This document shows, piece after piece, positions 22,741 to 34,446 of a stretch of 64,000 bases of DNA. How positions within the stretch are numbered: the stretch's first letter is position 1; each line of letters begins with the position of its first letter. Both the position numbers and the translations under genes were made by a program. Under the pieces are notes generated by a model. The model worked only from the letters and a program-made list of their open reading frames with translations. It did not search any database and was not told the DNA's origin. This DNA is from Globodera rostochiensis (taxonomy: Eukaryota > Nematoda > Chromadorea > Rhabditida > Heteroderidae): NCBI GenBank assembly GCA_018350325.1, contig JAEVLN010000017.1, forward strand, positions 1,760,666-1,824,665. Reading direction: 5' to 3'.

Positions 22741-25700
22741 TTAGTGCTGTGTGTGTCCATCATAAATTAGAGGACCAGTTCGTCTAAGTGCTCTGTGCAG
22801 CAATAAAACGGCCATGATTATTGCTTGGATCAGATTCAGAATAGATGAGCCCATAAATAATGACATCTTTTTAAATATATAAAATTTTAAAAAGGTTGAA
22901 GCATTTAAATACAAAATTACCTGCCCACCGATCTGAGCAATAAGCCCGACCAATGTCAAAGTGCTCACTTCCTCGATCAATTCATACTGTAGATCGTTGT
23001 AGGACAGATCGATACGGTAGACAAACGGCAACTGGCTGACATTTCTGTAGACTCGGGACATATCGATTTTCTGTTTTAATTTAAATTTATAATTGTTTAA
23101 AACGCTTTAATAGAGAGTTTGCTCACTTCCAATGAAGCCATATACTCCCACCGGTCACAGGCCAACACACACTGAATATTACTGACTATTATAGGGTCTT
23201 TGTGCCTAATTTGACATTTTTTCCAAAAGATTTTTTAAGTAAAAATGCTAAAAATCAAAAAATGCCTCCCTGCTTTTTTCAATTTTCACAAACTTTTCTC
23301 TTAAAAATTGATCTTTTTTCTTAGAAAACAGTGACGATTTTTTCGTTTCCAAAAAAACACCTCTTAAAATTGATTAAAATGTCTTCCTGAAATCCACTTT
23401 TTTTTTGGGCCAAAAATAACAATTTGATAAATTTGCATTTTATATTTGGTGTGTAATTGCGAATCACAAATTTTGTTAGATTTTAATAATAAACTAACAA
23501 AAGCGCAAATATTTTAAATTAATTTTATTTTCTTCATTTAATTACTTAATTAAAATCATTCCCCACCGAATGGATTGTATAATTTGTCGTCTGTACGGCC
23601 GTTTCGTAGTTTTCTATTAATTTTAACGGCTCGCAACTTAAATTTTTAATAATCCTGTTAGGCTATATACCCAATTTAAACTAGAAATGGAATTTTTAGA
23701 TTCAAAAATTTTGAAAATATAAGATAAGGTACCATCATAAACCGGATTTTTATTTTTACATATATCATCAGAAACGCTTATTATTTACCTATTCAATTTT
23801 CTGTCCTTTCTGATTTGTTGGATATATGGAAATGTGCAGTTAAGTAGGCCTTCCACATGTGTTTGTAACCAATTTTCAACATAACACGTGTCCTTGCCCA
23901 TTTTCGCATTTGCCTGACTGCACACCTTAAAGTGTTTACATAAAATTGAATAAATCTTTTTTTATACATTTTATTTAGGTATGTATTGGCCTACTTCTTC
24001 TGCCGGGAAAAGGCTAATATGTTTGGCATTCAAACGCATTTTAGTCCATATTCCCTGGTGTAAATAATAGCGTGGGAATGGCGCCAGTTGCGGCTTATAC
24101 TCCGCTATAAACACCATTATTTCCTAAAAGAATTAAATAGAAGCATAAATGCATTTAATTTTGATTTTTTAAAGTTTCATTATTACTAAATTTCTTTTGA
24201 TTATTTCCGAATTCGTCATCAGTAAGGCTGGAATTTATATATTTTAGTGCTTATATTCTTTGAGAATGCGGCAGCCTTTTCGTGGTGGTTTGAGTTTTTT
24301 TGGACTCGTTTGAAAATGCATATTTTGGCACTTTTTTGACTATCTTTAACAAAAAAGCAATAAAAAACAAAATTTTGCATATTTTGGTGATTTCGGAGCA
24401 TATTGCGGCAAAAATTTTATTTGGCCATTTTTTGTTCATATAAATTCCAGCGCCTTTGTCATCATTTACTTCTTGCGCGGTCAAGTTTAGGCCCATTTGG
24501 TAGGGCTGTCTAAGCTGAACCCGAAGTTTACCGAGTTCATCAAAATTCCTCTGATACAATTTGATGCTGCGGAAGCAACGGCCACGTCTAATCAAATAAA
24601 TTGGCTCAAAAATCTAAAGCAATAATTTACTATGTTAAATTAATTAATAGGCTTAATTAAAAATAAAAAACTTTTTTAATTCGATTTATATGCATAATTA
24701 AAAATTGTTTACCTCGCAACAATTCATTATTGCGTCGCCGAGCTGGCAAAATTGAAAAAATTCACTGCATCTCAACCCAAACTCATCAAAAAATTGGTTA
24801 AAAAATTGATCAACGCTTAGACCCAGACGAAAATTTTCGTAGAAATCATTCAATTGCCTCGTCTTCACGTCATCAAAGTGTTTCAAGTTTATTTTCTAAT
24901 TTAAATTAAAAAACAATTAAAAATTAATCCATATAATTAATTATGGTTTAATAAATGCATATAATTGCCTGAAATCCGGATCCCGCGAGCATAAAATATG
25001 CAAAATTGATCAAATCTTGTGACGAATATTTGGCCACTCGCATATTATTATTAAATAAATTTTGTTCCATCTTCGCAATGTTTATTGTGGCCGCGTGTGT
25101 TGAACAAATAGTTAATTGAGGCAGCAATAATTTGTCGACCTTAATTTGATTTTATTATTTAAAATATTTCTTATTAGATATTTTAAATAAACAATCTTTA
25201 TTACTTTTTATGAATATTTGCTAATTTAATTTACCGATTTAACATTGATTAGTGTGGCGCTGGGATTTTCAGTATATTCTTTTATAATCCTAAATAATTA
25301 AATTACCTATCAAAATCACACCATTAAATTGATCATTCTGGTTTTAAGTCTTTAAAGATTTATTATTAATTGTTTAAAATTTATTTTTTGATATAATAAA
25401 ATTAATTTTTATTTGTTTTTTTACACCTAAAAATTGTCAAAAGTCCAATCAAAAGACAAATTGTGACCACCGAAAACCACAGAACGCGGTACCAAAAATG
25501 TTTTGCATTCAGAACGTTGTGGAAGCCGAGGTAGTCCAAGCCCGGGTACTCCTCGGACAATGTCTTCTGAATAATCTCACTCTTTCGACGCCGTTGCTGT
25601 TTTTGTTGTTGCTTCTCAAAGCTAAAACTTAAATTATTGAAAGGTTAAAATAGACAAAGTTTGAGCAACAAATATAAATAGGATCGAGCTATCATTAATC

Positions 25701-26057
25701 CCGACTCGGGATTCAAGCTCTTTTTTTTTTGAAGTCTTGGGGTATAGATTTAAAAATTTTTTTAGCACGAAAATCCTTTTCGATCATCTGTTCCATCCTT
25801 TTGGTTTAGAGTTAGTACTGAAATGTTTAATTTTTGCATTTTGTTTTTTGTCCATTAGTCCCGGTTTTTTTGACCGAGAAGTCCCGGTCCCGGGTTTTGC
25901 CAAAAATCTTGGGCCCGGCCAACTCTAACTTTGATTACCTTTCTTTATCTTTCTTTTTGTGTGTCTCTTCACGAATTTGAATGTCGTTCTGTTTCTTGAC
26001 AATCTGTCCATTTGTAATTGGGGAGGAGTGATTTTTTTGAACAGAATTAATTTTCAT
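22741..26057 (-). CDS. DEG/ENaC-type sodium channel subunit, 507 aa
   Basis: Twelve exons fit in phase: 25939-26057, 25427-25621, 25235-25289, 24969-25139, 24713-24895, 24470-24613, 23995-24123, 23789-23925, 23567-23636, 23127-23171, 22921-23070, 22741-22866. A basic, Gln-rich N-terminus is followed by the first membrane segment (VLWFSVVTICLLIGLLTIF). Next comes the post-TM1 motif LPQLTICS, a large extracellular region with spaced cysteines (FFQFCQLGDAIMNCC; RGRCFRS; CYVENW; LLNCTFPY; CVLACDRWEYMASLE), and the pre-TM2 signature STLTLVGLIAQIGGQ with SLFMGSSILNLIQAIIMAVLL as the second membrane segment. This order and length are typical of amiloride-sensitive/degenerin channels, which work as trimers in the plasma membrane. 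Intron 4 appears to start with GC. Intron 1 carries a GC-rich repeat patch. Which degenerin subfamily is not clear. Confidence 0.88.
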
Positions 26058-27258
26058 TTATTGTTTCTATAAATGAAAAACATTTTTTGTGTGTTTAAAT
26101 AAATAAGAAAAAAAATCAAAATAATTTTAAAATTATGAATGTAGGTTCAAACAAATATAAAGCTATTGGAAATATAATTAAATTTTTGTTTGGTAGAATT
26201 TCTTCAAAAAAATGCATAAAAGCAAAGCGATTATCGTTATAAATGGAAGAGCTACTTATGTAGTAAATAAATATGCAAATCAATGTATTTAAATCCAAGA
26301 ATAGGATTATAAAATTGAATTTTGCAATAATTCTTTATGAATTTGATTTAATCTGAAATTCAATTGGAATTATAGGAATGAATAGCACAAACTTAGTTAT
26401 TTATAATCAGATGCGATTTTGTTCAAAAGCGTAGAACCATTGGGAGTTGCTCTGATCTTCTACCTTCAGCATATATCCAGGGCCATAATCGAGAGTCTTG
26501 GTCTCGAGTCTGGACTCAAAGATACTGTTTTTGGGTTTTGGTTTTGGTCTAAAGTCTCTGGGTTCAAGTCTCGGTCTCGGTTTTCTCATTATCGAAATCG
26601 AAAAGTCTATTTCCAGCCTTACAATTTTGATTACAAATTATTGAAAATAATTATTAAATTTATGCACAAACACATTTTCACCTTGATTTTGCTGTAAAAT
26701 ATTTCTGGATTTATTAAAATATATAAATCCAAAGCATTGGGCTGCTTTATAATGGGATTATGTTTGCGCTATCGTTGGTGGGCTCAATTATTGATGGTTT
26801 TGGTTTATACACGCGCCTCCAATTATGTGACTTATTTTTGGTTGGATTTTTGGTTAGTGCGCAGCAGCAGATGCTTTTTGTTTGTTTATTTGAAATTGTT
26901 GTTATTGAATTAACATTGAAAATTAAAAAAAAAAGAAGAAACTAATAGTAAGGTTTGTCCCTCCCACAGAAATTTTTGAAATTTTACATTTAAGAAGAGG
27001 TTTTCGTGAGTATAAAACTTGAATCTGGCCTCGTCGATTAATTTTGAATGCATTTTATTATTTGTGGCAGTATATTTCTGAAAATTTAATAATATCAATG
27101 TTTTGTTTCAAATTTAGAAAATCTCGATTTGTTTATTCTGGTGTAAATACAAGTGTGATTTGAATGTTGTTTGAATAAATTTTTAAAAAATGATTCCAAG
27201 ATCATGTCACGATCAATAGACCTTTTATGGTGGTCAATTAATTTTCAAAATTTGACAT
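26058..27258. other. Intergenic region with weak exon-like patches
   Basis: A TCTCG/TCTTGG-rich repeat module lies at about 26480-26600. On the minus strand, a stretch after a TTTCAG acceptor near 27080 reads KYTATNNKMHSKLIDEARFK and is followed downstream by a possible ending ARVYKPKPSIIEPTNDSA (about 26755-26815). They might be two exons of a small gene, but no start was found, so no gene is called. Confidence 0.35.
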
Positions 27259-28190
27259 TCAACCAGTTCGGATGGCATTCATTCGGTCAATCCACGGAGT
27301 GCGTTTGTCCACATCAACTTGGGTGGGACGCTGCAAAAATCGGAGACATATTAAAGCATTAAAAAGCTTTTAATTATTATTATTTTTTACATAAAAAAGT
27401 GTCTGATCGGAAATTTCTCGATTCATTGAATTCAAGAAGTTCTTTTACTAAAAACACTAAATTTTTCAAATAGGTTTTTGGCTTTTTTAACAGAAAATTG
27501 GATTCATTATTAGAAGGAAGAACCTCTGGATTATATTTATAATTACCTCGACGAGTGAGGAAATTCGGTTATTTCCGGCACGATAGTTTGGCATGCGCTG
27601 GACAATGTTTCGCCAAAAATGAGTGTAAAAGTTGCGTTTGTACGGCGACGTGTTGAAGAGCGCTGGTTCATGTGAGGACGGAGGACGCAATGCCCAAAAA
27701 CTGTCCATTTTGTCGTCATCCAAATATGGCTGCTGGCGATCAACTATTTTTAAATCAGATTACCTAGATTTTTAAAAGCACTGTCTTATTTTATTTTAGT
27801 AAATAGAATGATCAATGAAACCGGATTCCGGATATGATATATAAATTAGAGCCCGGACAGGCCCGGAGCCCGGACAGGATCTTCCAGGACTCCTGATCCA
27901 GAATCCTCCTGGTATTTTCGTCGAAACACCAAGATCAGGATATCCTGAAAACCCAGGATTTTGATCCTGGTAAATCCTGATCCTGGTCATTTACGAACTC
28001 CTGATCTTGATCCGGAATTTTTCAAAAACTCGGGCCCTAATATAATACATTTTTTTAATATTTAATTTTTACCATCTTCAAATTGGTAAAGCGATTTGTA
28101 GAGCGGAGGACCAAACAATGCTTCGCTTTCAGAGAAACTCACAAATGCAGCGAAAAGAAGAAGCAAGCCAATTGTTTTTGAAGAATTCAT
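27259..28190 (-). CDS. Small secreted protein, 128 aa, three exons
   Basis: Exons 28073-28190, 27547-27743 and 27259-27330 join in phase with GT-AG sites. The N-terminus MNSSKTIGLLLLFAAFVSFS is a clear signal peptide. The mature protein starts near ESEALFGPPLYKSLYQ and contains PYLDDDKMDSFWALRPPS, SPYKRNFYTHFWRNIVQRMP and a C-terminal TPWIDRMNAIRTG. It has no cysteines after the signal. Lys-Arg pairs could be processing sites, but no repeated neuropeptide motif is seen. The first intron contains a dispersed repeat element (27830-28025). Family not recognised; secretion is inferred. Confidence 0.8.
27830..28025. repeat. Dispersed CCTGATCC-rich element, copy 1 (intronic)
   Basis: Built on CCTGATCC / GGATCAGGA, GTATTTTCGTCGAAACACCA and GAGCCCGGACAGG. 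An inverse-orientation copy lies at 37420-37615. It sits wholly inside the first intron of the small secreted gene on the minus strand. Confidence 0.75.
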
Positions 28191-29048
28191 TTTTAGTAAT
28201 TTATATTAAATAGAAAAAAGCAAATTATTAAAAAAAGAACATAAAAAGTTAGGCCTTTTTGTTTTCTATAAATGAAAGCGTAACTGTTTTCTAACGAACA
28301 TATGAAATGTGAACGAATTTAATTATTAAATATTTTTTCGCTTCTTAGACGTTACTCACATTATGTATTCTTAATTAAATTTTTTTTCTCGATGTTTTCC
28401 CCAAAAACAGGAAGTCAACTTTGAGATAATGAACTTGGATTAAAATTTGCTTTAATTAGTAAATATGTTCATATTTTGTGCAAAAAAACATCTAAAAAAT
28501 GCACGAAATAATAAAGAATAAATAAAATATAATAATGAGTGAAATTTTAAAAAAATTTTTACTCATTTTTTATTTAGCAAAAATTTACAAAACGTTATTC
28601 ATTTTTGCATCCAGACAAATAACTTTTATGCACTAATTACCCAACAAAAATCGGGCAATGATTGATTGATTATTTACAGATGGGGGCAAATTTTTGATGT
28701 GTTTAAGCGTGCAGCAGACGATCAAGGTCATTTATTCTTCATTCTTTTCTGATTTCCATTCTTTATGACTGTAAGAGATTAGACTATTTTAACTAAAACA
28801 TTTTTATAATTTTATTTTATTTTTTTAATCCGGTCGAATACCCGCCCGACCCAGACGCCCGCCCGAACTCTAGTATCTACTATTACTAAAAAACTAAATG
28901 CCCATTGTCAAATTTAATTTAGAAAATTTTAAATACCTGGAAATTATGGTATAAAATGTAAAAAAAATAATAAACTCAAAAGTTGCCACAACATTTAAAG
29001 GAGTGCTGCTGTGAGAATGTCAATTTGGCCATTCTGCCCCAACAGACA
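28191..29048. other. Intergenic gap
   Basis: AT-rich; holds a short GC-rich GCCCGACCC/GCCCGCCCG patch (28840-28872) that mirrors the block at 5.2 kb. It presumably contains the promoters of the divergent secreted genes on either side, but no specific element can be named. Confidence 0.4.
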
Positions 29049-29479
29049 ATGAGAATAATTTTTTTATGCCATTTTTTGATGGCCTATGCCTTTAAAGTGA
29101 CAGCGGAGAACACATCGCCGCCTCTGGCATCAATTAACCCCAACGTATCTCTTAGAATATTTAAATTGAAAACAGGAAAATTAAATTAAATTTTCATATT
29201 ACATGAACCGTATTAACTGCAATTTTTAATTAAATAACAGAAAAATGCCATTTTCAGGCCGACCGTTTGCCTCAAATTAAATTGGCACCGGCAAGGTCGG
29301 AGAGCGAAATGCCAGACACAGAACCAATTGAATTGCCCGTAAGTCGATTTGCCGAGCCGGAATGCGTTTATGAAGTGCACCTGGACTCGCCCGATGGGCC
29401 ACTGGTGGACAGGTGAAAATGGTTCATTCAAAATTCATTTAAACAACAATTGGAAATGAGAATTCGCAGAAAAAGGTGA
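29049..29479 (+). CDS. Small secreted peptide precursor, 86 aa
   Basis: Exons 29049-29144, 29258-29412 and a tiny last exon 29470-29479 splice in phase (GTATCT...TTTCAG and GTGAAA...TCGCAG) and end DGPLVDRKR-stop. MRIIFLCHFLMAYAFKVTA is a signal peptide. The mature part contains ADRLPQIKLAPARSESEM and a segment VSRFAEPECVYEVHLDSP with a single cysteine. The C-terminal Lys-Arg, after Arg, would be a natural processing remnant. No family recognised. A secreted peptide is inference from the leader and size. Confidence 0.7.
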
Positions 29480-31117
29480 AGCATTTTTGCGAAAAAAACA
29501 ATATAAAAAATATGAACTTTAAAAGAAGAAATACATTTGATAAGCCGACCTATGAACGTATTGGGTGGACAGATAAAAATGTTTACGGGTATAGAATATT
29601 GGCACTTTTCTAAGAAAAAATGACCAAGTAAAGGCTAAATGAGATTAAAAAAATTGACAAGAATGGGTTGTTAATTAAAAAGCGACAAATTATTTATCTT
29701 TAAGAATCTTGCGGGGCCATTTGTTAATTAATTTCGTTTTTTTCAATTCTATGAATTTGCAATTCCCTTTTCCTTGGAAAGTATATAATTAAGTCCCTAT
29801 TATTTAAAATGTTGAAATTAAGACTCTTTGAAAAATAAAAAAATAATAGAAAAAATAGATGTGATAAAAGTACATCCATAAATTCTTTTTTTTTATTCTT
29901 TTATTTTTAAAACACAAAAACATTGTAAAGCAGGAGACTAATCATTAGAGAGCGGATTTGTAAGCACTAAAAATGGTCGAATTAGGCAGGCTTTTTGGGT
30001 CTTAATCTTCTTATTTTGTGTAAAAGAATGGGCATTTATAGGCACTAAAAGTGGCTATAATTCGAAAAGCTTTTTTTCAATTTGGCTATTCAAATTTAAA
30101 ATACTTAAATGCTTTGTACATTTTAAGGAATAAATGGAATTTAGTCCCAATTACACTAATGGTCCGTCACACTTCACTTGGCCACAAAATTGGCCAATTT
30201 TTGTTGGAATTGAATGAATGAAATGGGGGAAAAAATTTCTCAAAAAGAGAAAAGCAAAGTAAAATAAAAAATGGTTTAACAACAAAAAAACTGAAAAAAT
30301 AATAAAGAAAAATAACAATCGGTGAAATGCTCTACCATAAATGGGTATGCGGCTACAAAAAACAACAAAATATGGACATTTCACCGAACAAAAGTTCTTC
30401 TGCTAATTCATTGTATTGTATGATGGTGCACGGTTGTACGGTAAAAGTTGTAAAATAATCTAAATATTTTAATTTATAGTAAATAAATAAATAATTTAAA
30501 ATAGAATTTTAAAGCGCTTCCGGTTCGAATCCCCCCCCCCCTTTTTGTCCCAATACCCCTGTTCAAATCCAGGAATGCCAAGTCGCCTTCGAGAAAATAT
30601 GGCAACTGGCTCCAAAAATATAGCATTTTTATGGCATCGGGGGGTCAAAAATATGGCAATTTTTCTTAAGGAATTTTCAAAAAAACAATTTTGGCGATGC
30701 CGAGAAAATTTTAATTTTTGACTCTTATTGTTAGAGATTTGCAACCAAAAAATCATATTGTACGAATCAAGGAGCACTATTTTCGGGAAATCCTCATTTT
30801 TCTCATTAAAAAAAAAATTTTCACAAAGTTAATATGGCAAAATTATAGCAAGTGTGAAAATATGGCAAAAAATATTTCCTCATTAAACCTTTGAACTGAT
30901 AATGAGGGAATTGGGACGAAGGGATCGGTTTATTTTTAGCCTTGGGGGGAATCGAGACATTTTGGCCTGGGGCGTTCCGGGCAGGAGGGCTCCGGACAAG
31001 GGGGATTGGGACGAGGGAATTCGGGCGAGGGCCCGGTAGCGCTTTGTTTTTTTGTATTTTTTAATCCAAGATTCATTTTTTAATTTAAGAAATTTTTTTA
31101 ATTTAATTTTTACACAG
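29480..31117. other. AT-rich intergenic region with one GC-rich repeat element
   Basis: No exon is supported until 31118. Notable are 'GAAAAAATAATAAAGAAAAATAA'-type low complexity (30230-30330) and the element at 30513-31048 listed separately. Confidence 0.5.
30513..31048. repeat. Element with AAAGCGCTTCCGGTTCG / CCCGGTAGCGCTTT ends
   Basis: The two ends are imperfect inverted repeats. Inside them are GAATCCCCCCCC on the left, and on the right iterations of GGGGGAATCGAGACATTTTG, GGGGGATTGGGACGAG and GGAATTCGGGCGAG. The same words (AAAAGCGCTTCCGGTCTGAATCCCCC) start the minisatellite in the palindrome arms, so these are one family. The middle carries a worn GCCGAGAAAATTTT module. Confidence 0.65.
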
Positions 31118-31309
31118 ATTTCATCTGTAAAACAACGGAACAGCAATCGAAGAAAACGCCGACGGCGACGTAACGCTATGGACATGGCTTTGGAAATAGT
31201 GGATGAATTTGGTTGTGCAATATACACGAACATTACGCCAGAAATAGAGTACCACGGTGATTTAAGCGCTGTGCTTGGAGTCCAGACATTCGCGTTGGAT
31301 TACGACCAA
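31118..31309 (+). CDS. Isolated exon with polybasic segment
   Basis: After a TACACAG acceptor the frame reads SSVKQRNSNRRKRRRRRNAM, then DMALEIVDEFGCAIYTNITP and SAVLGVQTFALDYDQ, and meets a GTAAAA donor at 31310. The RRKRRRRR run could be a furin-type or nuclear-import signal. The sequence starts in phase 0, so it cannot join directly to the peptide gene ending at 29479 (phase 2). No neighbouring exon was identified, and no family is recognised. Confidence 0.4.
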
Positions 31310-31879
31310 GTAAAAAATAATTCCATTTTAAAATCTGAATTATAAATAAAGACTTTATGCATTTTGTTTTTCGTGTGAATACGCTTTGAAGAGTTAAACT
31401 CAAAAATAGCATTTATTTCGAATAATTTTTATTTTGCTTAAATACCTATTTTGGCGTTTTTGAGAATACTTAAATTGACTTCTTTTTTAATGCCTACATA
31501 ATGAATTTGGTTATTTAGCCAGCTGTGTTCTTCAAATGCAATGTTCGACTTCTCTTTAAAATTAACGGCCGATGCCGTCGTCCTAATTGCGCGAAGTTGT
31601 AAATACAATTGATAATTTATTAATAAAGCCGAGAACTATATTGAATAAAACGTGAAAGATTGACTTTTTTTTAAATCAGCAAAATATAGATCAAAAACCT
31701 CAAAGATTGCCAAAATATTGATTTAAAAATGTGCTAAAACTAATCAAATCCAGCCAATTTATGCGTGAAACCCTTTAAAATTAGGCAATCATTAAATTTA
31801 ATATTTTCCGTGGGCATGAAACTTCGGCCTCGAAATTGTTCAAAAGCACAAATTACACAAAAAGACAAATTATGGCGCT

Positions 31880-32582
31880 AGGACTTTTCGACAGTGGACT
31901 TTTCGACAGAGGACTTTTCGACAGTTAGCGGACTTTTCGACAGTACTGGACAATTCGACAGCGGCGGACGATTCGACAGCGGATTTTTCGACAGTACAAC
32001 AAATTTTCAAAAAATTTAAATTGTTCATTAAATAAATTTATTCTGATAATTTTTAAATTAAATAAATGATTAGAATTGGATCCGATGTATCTTTTTTCTG
32101 CGAAACACATCTTGATTTCTCGAGATGTCGTTCGCGAGTGGGATGACAGCCCGGCAAACGGCATACGCGGGAAGGGGATGCAGAGAAAGGAGTATTATGT
32201 TGACCAAGATGCAAACCTAGTGGCGCTTTTCAATGCACGAGCGCAGCGCGATCCGTATCAATACCTGAAAGCAGTGGCATATAGACTCCCGAACCCAGTA
32301 TAGGCCTAATTTGTAACATGCACCTAGGATCATTGATATTTGTAACTCATTATAAAATATTTTTCAACTTAAACCCAATAAACAAACTCTTTTGAATTTT
32401 CAAAGATAAAAAATTATCAGAATAAATTTATTTATTATGAACAATTTAAATTTTTTGAAAATTTGTTGTACTGTCGAAAAATCCGCTGTCGAATCGTCCG
32501 CCGCTGTCGAATTGTCCAGTACTGTCGAAAAGTCCACTGTCGAAAAGTCCTCTGTCGAAAAGTCCACTGTCGAAAAGTCCGG
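31880..32582. repeat. Foldback element with iterated GGACTTTTCGACAGT ends
   Basis: The left inverted repeat (about 31880-32056) and right inverted repeat (about 32405-32582) match base for base over long stretches. The outer half is a series of variants of GGACTTTTCGACAGT, GGACAATTCGACAGC and GGACGATTCGACAGC. The inner half is AT-rich (CAACAAATTTTCAAAAAATT...). The 350-bp middle holds an open frame. No transposase is seen, so it would be non-autonomous. Confidence 0.85.
32076..32303 (+). CDS. Open frame inside the foldback element
   Basis: A 75-codon frame reads MDPMYLFSAKHILISRDVVR, then EWDDSPANGIRGKGMQRKEY and YLKAVAYRLPNPV. It looks protein-like in composition and ends shortly before the right inverted repeat. 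It has no recognised domain. It may be a captured host exon or part of the element; being merely open by chance cannot be excluded. Confidence 0.25.
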   Translation: MDPMYLFSAKHILISRDVVREWDDSPANGIRGKGMQRKEYYVDQDANLVALFNARAQRDPYQYLKAVAYRLPNPV

Positions 32583-33010
32583 ACACCCAAATTATGGCCG
32601 AGTCATGCTAATTTAACAATTTTGAGACAAATTGTTTTTGGAAATTTTTTGGATTTGTGACCAAATGTTTGAATTGGAGATAACAACAATTTTTTTTTCT
32701 AAAATTAGCACACAAACGCAATTATTAGTACTTGTAAAAATCATTTTTCCTTTTTTGTTTACTTAGCCTTCACACAAATTGAATGTGCGACTATAGGAAA
32801 ATATATTTATGAAAAATTTATTTTATTTTATTTGTTTTAACACAATAATAAAAAATGTAAATATTTAAATGTATTTCGAGACAATAGAATTGTTGTTATT
32901 AGGCAATTGTGAACAAAACTTATATTATTTAAGTGAATGTATTTTTAAAATTCATTTTCGAACTAATTTATGTTTAAGAATAAATAAAATGATAAGGATA
33001 AGTAATCACC

Positions 33011-33082
33011 GGTCTCATGGTGTAATGGTTAGCACTCTGGACTCTGAATCCAGCAATCCCAGTTCGAATCTGGGTGAGACCT
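33011..33082 (+). tRNA. tRNA-Gln (anticodon CTG)
   Basis: A full cloverleaf: the acceptor stem GGTCTCA pairs with TGAGACC, followed by discriminator T. The D arm has TGGTGTAATGGTTAGCA, the anticodon arm CTGGA-CTCTGAA-TCCAG carries CTG, and the T arm is CCCAG-TTCGAAT-CTGGG. It follows the conserved animal tRNA-Gln(CTG) pattern. No intron; functional in appearance. Confidence 0.95.
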
Positions 33083-33291
33083 AACGAGTCAGTCAACCGG
33101 CGGCAGACTTTTTTTTAATTTTACAAAACCATAAACTTTTTTGCAAAAGCATTTTATCACAATCAAATATAAACAACAACAATGTGATGGTTGTCTGTTA
33201 CTTTGCATGAACATTTTTCAAATCCTTTTTTTTGAATAGAAAATGTTTGAAAATTAATTGACAATTTTACATAAAAAAAATTTTTGAAAAT

Positions 33292-34208
33292 TTAATAATT
33301 TTCGAAAAAATATTTTTTTTTAAAAAATAATAAATTTTTTAATTTCTTTAAAATAGTTTTTTCTTTTATCATTTTCGTTTCACGGGCATCGCCAGCATTT
33401 GCATTAATTAGCTCAGCTGCAGCAATCTGTCATTGGTTAGATAGATATAAACAAATAAAAAAATATTATTTCATAAATTTAGAAATAAAAGTTTCAAAAT
33501 TTATAAAAATAGAATCATCAATTAAATTACCGCAAATTTATTTAGATCAATCTTGTCAGCATTGCAATCAACAGATACAATTAAATTGTAAAGCGTTTTA
33601 TAATTCTTATCTGTCGAATTGTCATCACAAAGTTCCAAATTCAAATCTTAATTGTTTGTTTTAAATGTAAATCGAAACAAATATGTGAATAAAAAAGATA
33701 TTATTTAATTTATATATTATGCAAAATGGATTATATTAAGAAGAATAAATAGACCCATTTCCGCCACTGCTCCATTCATTATTTTTGAAAAATTTTCAAA
33801 ATTCCATCCAATTTCCGAACAATTGTTATCAAATTCATTTGCCATTTGATCAACTATCCCATTAATATCCAATCCTTTCATTTCAATAGTGCAATGTTTA
33901 AGTTCTTTAAAAATTTTTTCATAAATTTCACGCAAAAATGCCGATGTCAGCCCAAATTTGCACAATTTTTGATACTAAAAAAATAAATTCCAATAAAATT
34001 TAATTTTATATTTAAATATTCTTTTTAGAAAGGAATTTACTTTTTCCTGATATCCTTCAAAAAAACATTTCTGTGCAATTTTATTTATGGCATCAAATTT
34101 TTCGAATTTTTCAAAAATTCCTCTCTCTTCCTCATCACTTTGTGTAATTTCGGACTGATATGCCTTTAGTGCACTCAACAGAAGTGCTAACGCAATTTCC
34201 TTGGCCAT
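33292..34208 (-). CDS. Secreted helical protein Y (about 212 aa)
   Basis: Exons 34041-34208, 33755-33974, 33531-33646 and 33292-33426 join in phase with GT-AG sites. MAKEIALALLLSALKAYQS looks like a signal peptide. The mature protein is helical, with cysteines and acidic patches (ITQSDEEERGIFEKFEKF; CCFF-like KCFFEGYQEK; MANEFDNNCSEIGWNFENFS; NLELCDDNSTDKNYKTLYNL). The segment YQKLCKFGLTSAFLREIYEK corresponds to LMKLCYFAKSSVFVKGIYEQ in the upstream gene X, so the two are paralogues. The C-terminal tail is low-complexity (KLKNLLFFKKKYFFENY), and the true end may lie elsewhere. No known domain. Confidence 0.6.
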
Positions 34209-34446
34209 TGGTGCGAAGGAAATTTGCACTAAATTTAAATTGCTTTTATATTCATTTTAGTACTCTAAAATGATTTTTAAATTAAAAAGGCAATTTTGCA
34301 TATTTAACATGTTAATATTAATAGCTTTATTGGCTTAAACATTAAAAACATTAGTTTATCTTAAACCTCTTTCAACTGTATGAACAACTTTTTGTATTTG
34401 AATTCAATACTAACTACTTCAAAGATTAATATAATTTTTCCTTAGC

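Noticed and set aside
29049..31309. Joining the secreted peptide gene to the polybasic exon at 31118
   Set aside because: Phase conflict (phase 2 into phase 0), and the peptide gene has its own in-phase last exon ending at 29479.
33360..33664. Plus-strand open stretch without a start, opposite gene Y
   Set aside because: The minus strand here gives two exons with proper splice sites and phases that extend gene Y; the plus frame has no start or homology.
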